Origin: Acidobacteriota bacterium
GTDB taxonomy: Bacteria > Acidobacteriota > Holophagae > Acanthopleuribacterales > Acanthopleuribacteraceae
Length of the DNA stretch: 64,000 nt
Reading direction: 5' to 3'
Assembly (NCBI GenBank): GCA_020637335.1
Contig: JACJWC010000002.1
Coordinates: 186,001-250,000, forward strand
Positions 62,603 to 64,000 of the stretch are shown here, in pieces. Under the pieces are notes generated by a model, which did not search any database, was not told the origin of the DNA, and saw nothing but the letters and a program-made list of their open reading frames with translations. The position numbers and the translations under genes were made by a program. Positions within the stretch are counted from its first letter, which is position 1; each line of letters opens with the position of its first letter.

Positions 62603-62959
62603 TCAGAGCCGTCGGCATCTCATTCGTTTCCTGGCCCCAAGCCAGATCCAATATTTCGCCTATGGTTAACCTGTCTCAGTTGGAAACTTTAACGCTCAAT
62701 ATCCAATATCCAACACTCAAGTTTGGTAACGTGTCGAATCGATTTAGCTTGCTGCAAAACAGACCTACCTAGATCCGCCCGGCTTAGCGCTAGTTGCGCC
62801 CCTGCAGGGCGCCCCGTATCATGGAACGGCATGTACCTAGGCCTGCGTTGGCTCGCCGCGCTCGCCACCTTGACCTAGGCTATTCACGTTGCGGCCCTTC
62901 AGGCCGGGCCGATCCGTTGATGATTGAGCGTTGAATTTCTCGATTTTTGTGGCAAATCC

Positions 62960-63451
62960 TTATGGATCCTTGAGCGAATGTTTGTTTCCTTTTCTTTTTT
63001 GATGGTGAACGCGGACGGGCAGGGAAAGGTCCATGAGAAGGATTAGACTGAATCCCATTTCAAATCCCCAAAACCAGAAGGGGATCCTGAAAATCAAGCC
63101 ACAGAAAAGACCATAATAAACTGTGCAAATCAACAGCTTCACCAGCAGGAATGTCACCACCCGCTTCATAAGGCGGAGGGGTTCTTGCCAAGTCGGCCAT
63201 CGATGATGTTGGATCAAGGTTTGTATCGTTGCCCAGCCATAAACGTATTGCTGCATTAAAAACAAACAGGATGAAAGGCACATGCCCAGCAGAAGCCATG
63301 CGCGAAGGTGCCCAAATCGCCCAATCCCCATACATATAAGCAACATTAAAAGTGGCGTTGCGAAAAGAAAAAGCAGGGTGAATCTAAAGTCTGTCCAAAG
63401 CTGAGCCAGCCATTTTGCACTGGCTTTAAGCCAAGAGGTGGGTTGCCCCAC
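62960..63451 (-). CDS. Integral membrane protein, unknown function
   Basis: From a GTG at 63451, 2 nt after the uvrA stop, the frame gives 163 aa with about four hydrophobic helices (LLFLFATPLLMLLICMGIG, then LLLGMCLSSCLFLM, then VTFLLVKLLICTVYYGLFCG, then FGWGFEMGFSLILLMD-like) and a Lys/Arg/His-rich tail. The frame stays open into uvrA. The start site is weak. Probably co-transcribed with uvrA; function unknown. Confidence 0.6.
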   Translation of the reverse strand: MGQPTSWLKASAKWLAQLWTDFRFTLLFLFATPLLMLLICMGIGRFGHLRAWLLLGMCLSSCLFLMQQYVYGWATIQTLIQHHRWPTWQEPLRLMKRVVTFLLVKLLICTVYYGLFCGLIFRIPFWFWGFEMGFSLILLMDLSLPVRVHHQKRKGNKHSLKDP

Positions 63452-63453
63452 CG

Positions 63454-64000
63454 CTAACTCGCTTGTTCTTTGGCCAGGATACGGGCCAGGTATTGACCGG
63501 TGTAGGAAGCCTCGACCAAAGCGACTTCTTCGGGGGTACCGCAAGCAATGACTTCGCCGCCCAGATCGCCACCATCGGGACCCATGTCGATCAGGTAATC
63601 GGCCGAACGGATCACGTCTAAGTTGTGTTCGATGATGACCATCGTGTTCTTCTGGGTGACCAGGCGCTGGAGCACTTCGAGTAGTTTCTTGACATCGGCG
63701 AAGTGCAGACCAGTGGTCGGTTCGTCCAGGATGTACAGGGTTTTACCGGTCCCGCGCTTACTGAGTTCCTTGCTGAGTTTGACCCGTTGCGCTTCACCAC
63801 CGGATAGAGTGGTTGCGGCTTGACCCAGTCGAATGTAGCTCAAACCGACATCCATCAGCGTTTGTAGTTTGTTGCGCACGCTGGGGATGTTCTCGAAGAA
63901 GGTGAGAGCCTCTTCGACGGTCATGTCGAGCACTTGGTAGATGTTCTTGCCGCGGAACTGGATTTCCAGGGTTTCGCGGTTGTAGCGTTTGCCTTTGCAC
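63454..64000 (-). CDS. uvrA: UvrA excinuclease subunit, C-terminal part (cut by window edge)
   Basis: Damage-recognition ATPase of UvrABC nucleotide-excision repair. The visible 182 residues are the end of the second ATPase domain: CKGKRYNRETLEIQF at the edge, then DMTVEEALTFFENIP, the ABC signature TTLSGGEAQRVKLSKELS, Walker B LYILDEPTTGLH and the His switch IIEHNLDVI. The gene continues beyond 64000. Confidence 0.97.
   Translation of the reverse strand, partial: CKGKRYNRETLEIQFRGKNIYQVLDMTVEEALTFFENIPSVRNKLQTLMDVGLSYIRLGQAATTLSGGEAQRVKLSKELSKRGTGKTLYILDEPTTGLHFADVKKLLEVLQRLVTQKNTMVIIEHNLDVIRSADYLIDMGPDGGDLGGEVIACGTPEEVALVEASYTGQYLARILAKEQAS

Larger units (their letters stand above)
61858..62940. 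repeat. Intergenic repeat mosaic, block 6
   Basis: It contains two ~480-bp units (starting at about 61864 and 62355), each with a heptamer edge (TTGAGCGTCAAGCGTTGGATA), a short GATTCGAATTACGGATG piece and a copy of the 140-bp core. GC-rich CCTAGGCCTGCG and GGCCCTTCAGGCCG pieces shared with block 5 follow. No gene seen. Confidence 0.83.

Overview
This window looks like chromosomal DNA from a diderm (Gram-negative-type) bacterium of roughly 50-55% GC. It encodes an MFP/FtsX-type efflux system, a predicted outer-membrane barrel ending in Phe, many Sec signal peptides, and a type I topoisomerase with several zinc ribbons. I cannot place the lineage firmly. The abundance of unknown secreted proteins and of long GC-hairpin/heptamer intergenic repeats would fit Acidobacteriota (Holophagae-like) or a similar phylum, but that is a guess. 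I see no rRNA, tRNA, CRISPR array, transposase or prophage.

Layout. 1-6.2 kb (minus): secreted proteins and a four-gene MacAB-like ABC efflux operon. 6.4-10.5 kb: dprA-topA and a convergent PilZ gene. 10.7-19.7 kb: mixed small operons, including a Gdx/SugE exporter behind a guanidine-II (mini-ykkC) riboswitch, and an outer-membrane protein/FMN-binding/membrane-protein operon whose promoter spacer is filled by a Fur-like box. 19.8-21.6 kb: an MsbA-like ABC exporter. 22.2-30.2 kb: a methionine block. An ArsR-methyltransferase fusion regulator, metF and metH sit behind an ATATAAAG-type palindrome; metX and metB sit behind a SAM-I riboswitch. 30.2-33.6 kb: DUF427, Fpg/Nei glycosylase, and a quinone-oxidoreductase-like enzyme divergent from a LysR regulator. 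33.7-37.8 kb: an HSP90-family ATPase coupled to a TPR protein. 38.5-42.1 kb: three tandem paralogous secreted proteins of unknown function. 43.9-46.4 kb: a translationally coupled operon of methyltransferase, ATP-dependent RNA ligase and HD-Pnk, an apparent RNA end-healing and sealing pathway. 51.5-55.4 kb: a divergent locus with a VWA protein and an unusual adenylosuccinate-synthetase-like enzyme on one side, and an NrtR-like Nudix regulator and an ADP-ribosylglycohydrolase on the other. 57.7-61.8 kb: an Hsp70-like ATPase, a J-domain-like protein lacking HPD, and a membrane-anchored partner. The window ends inside uvrA.

About 6 kb is a mosaic of intergenic repeats in six blocks (16.9-17.8, 43.4-43.9, 46.4-46.9, 47.9-48.7, 55.4-57.2 and 61.9-62.9 kb). 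They are built from CGCTCAA/TTGAGCG heptamer arrays, TTCGAAATTC-type segments and GC-rich hairpins, with a 140-bp structured core present in four copies.

The candidates I consider most novel are the methyltransferase/RNA-ligase/HD-Pnk operon, the ADP-ribose/adenylosuccinate-synthetase-like locus, the Fur-box flavin electron-transfer operon, and the reassorting intergenic repeat family. All functional assignments come from motif recognition by eye; no database search was run.
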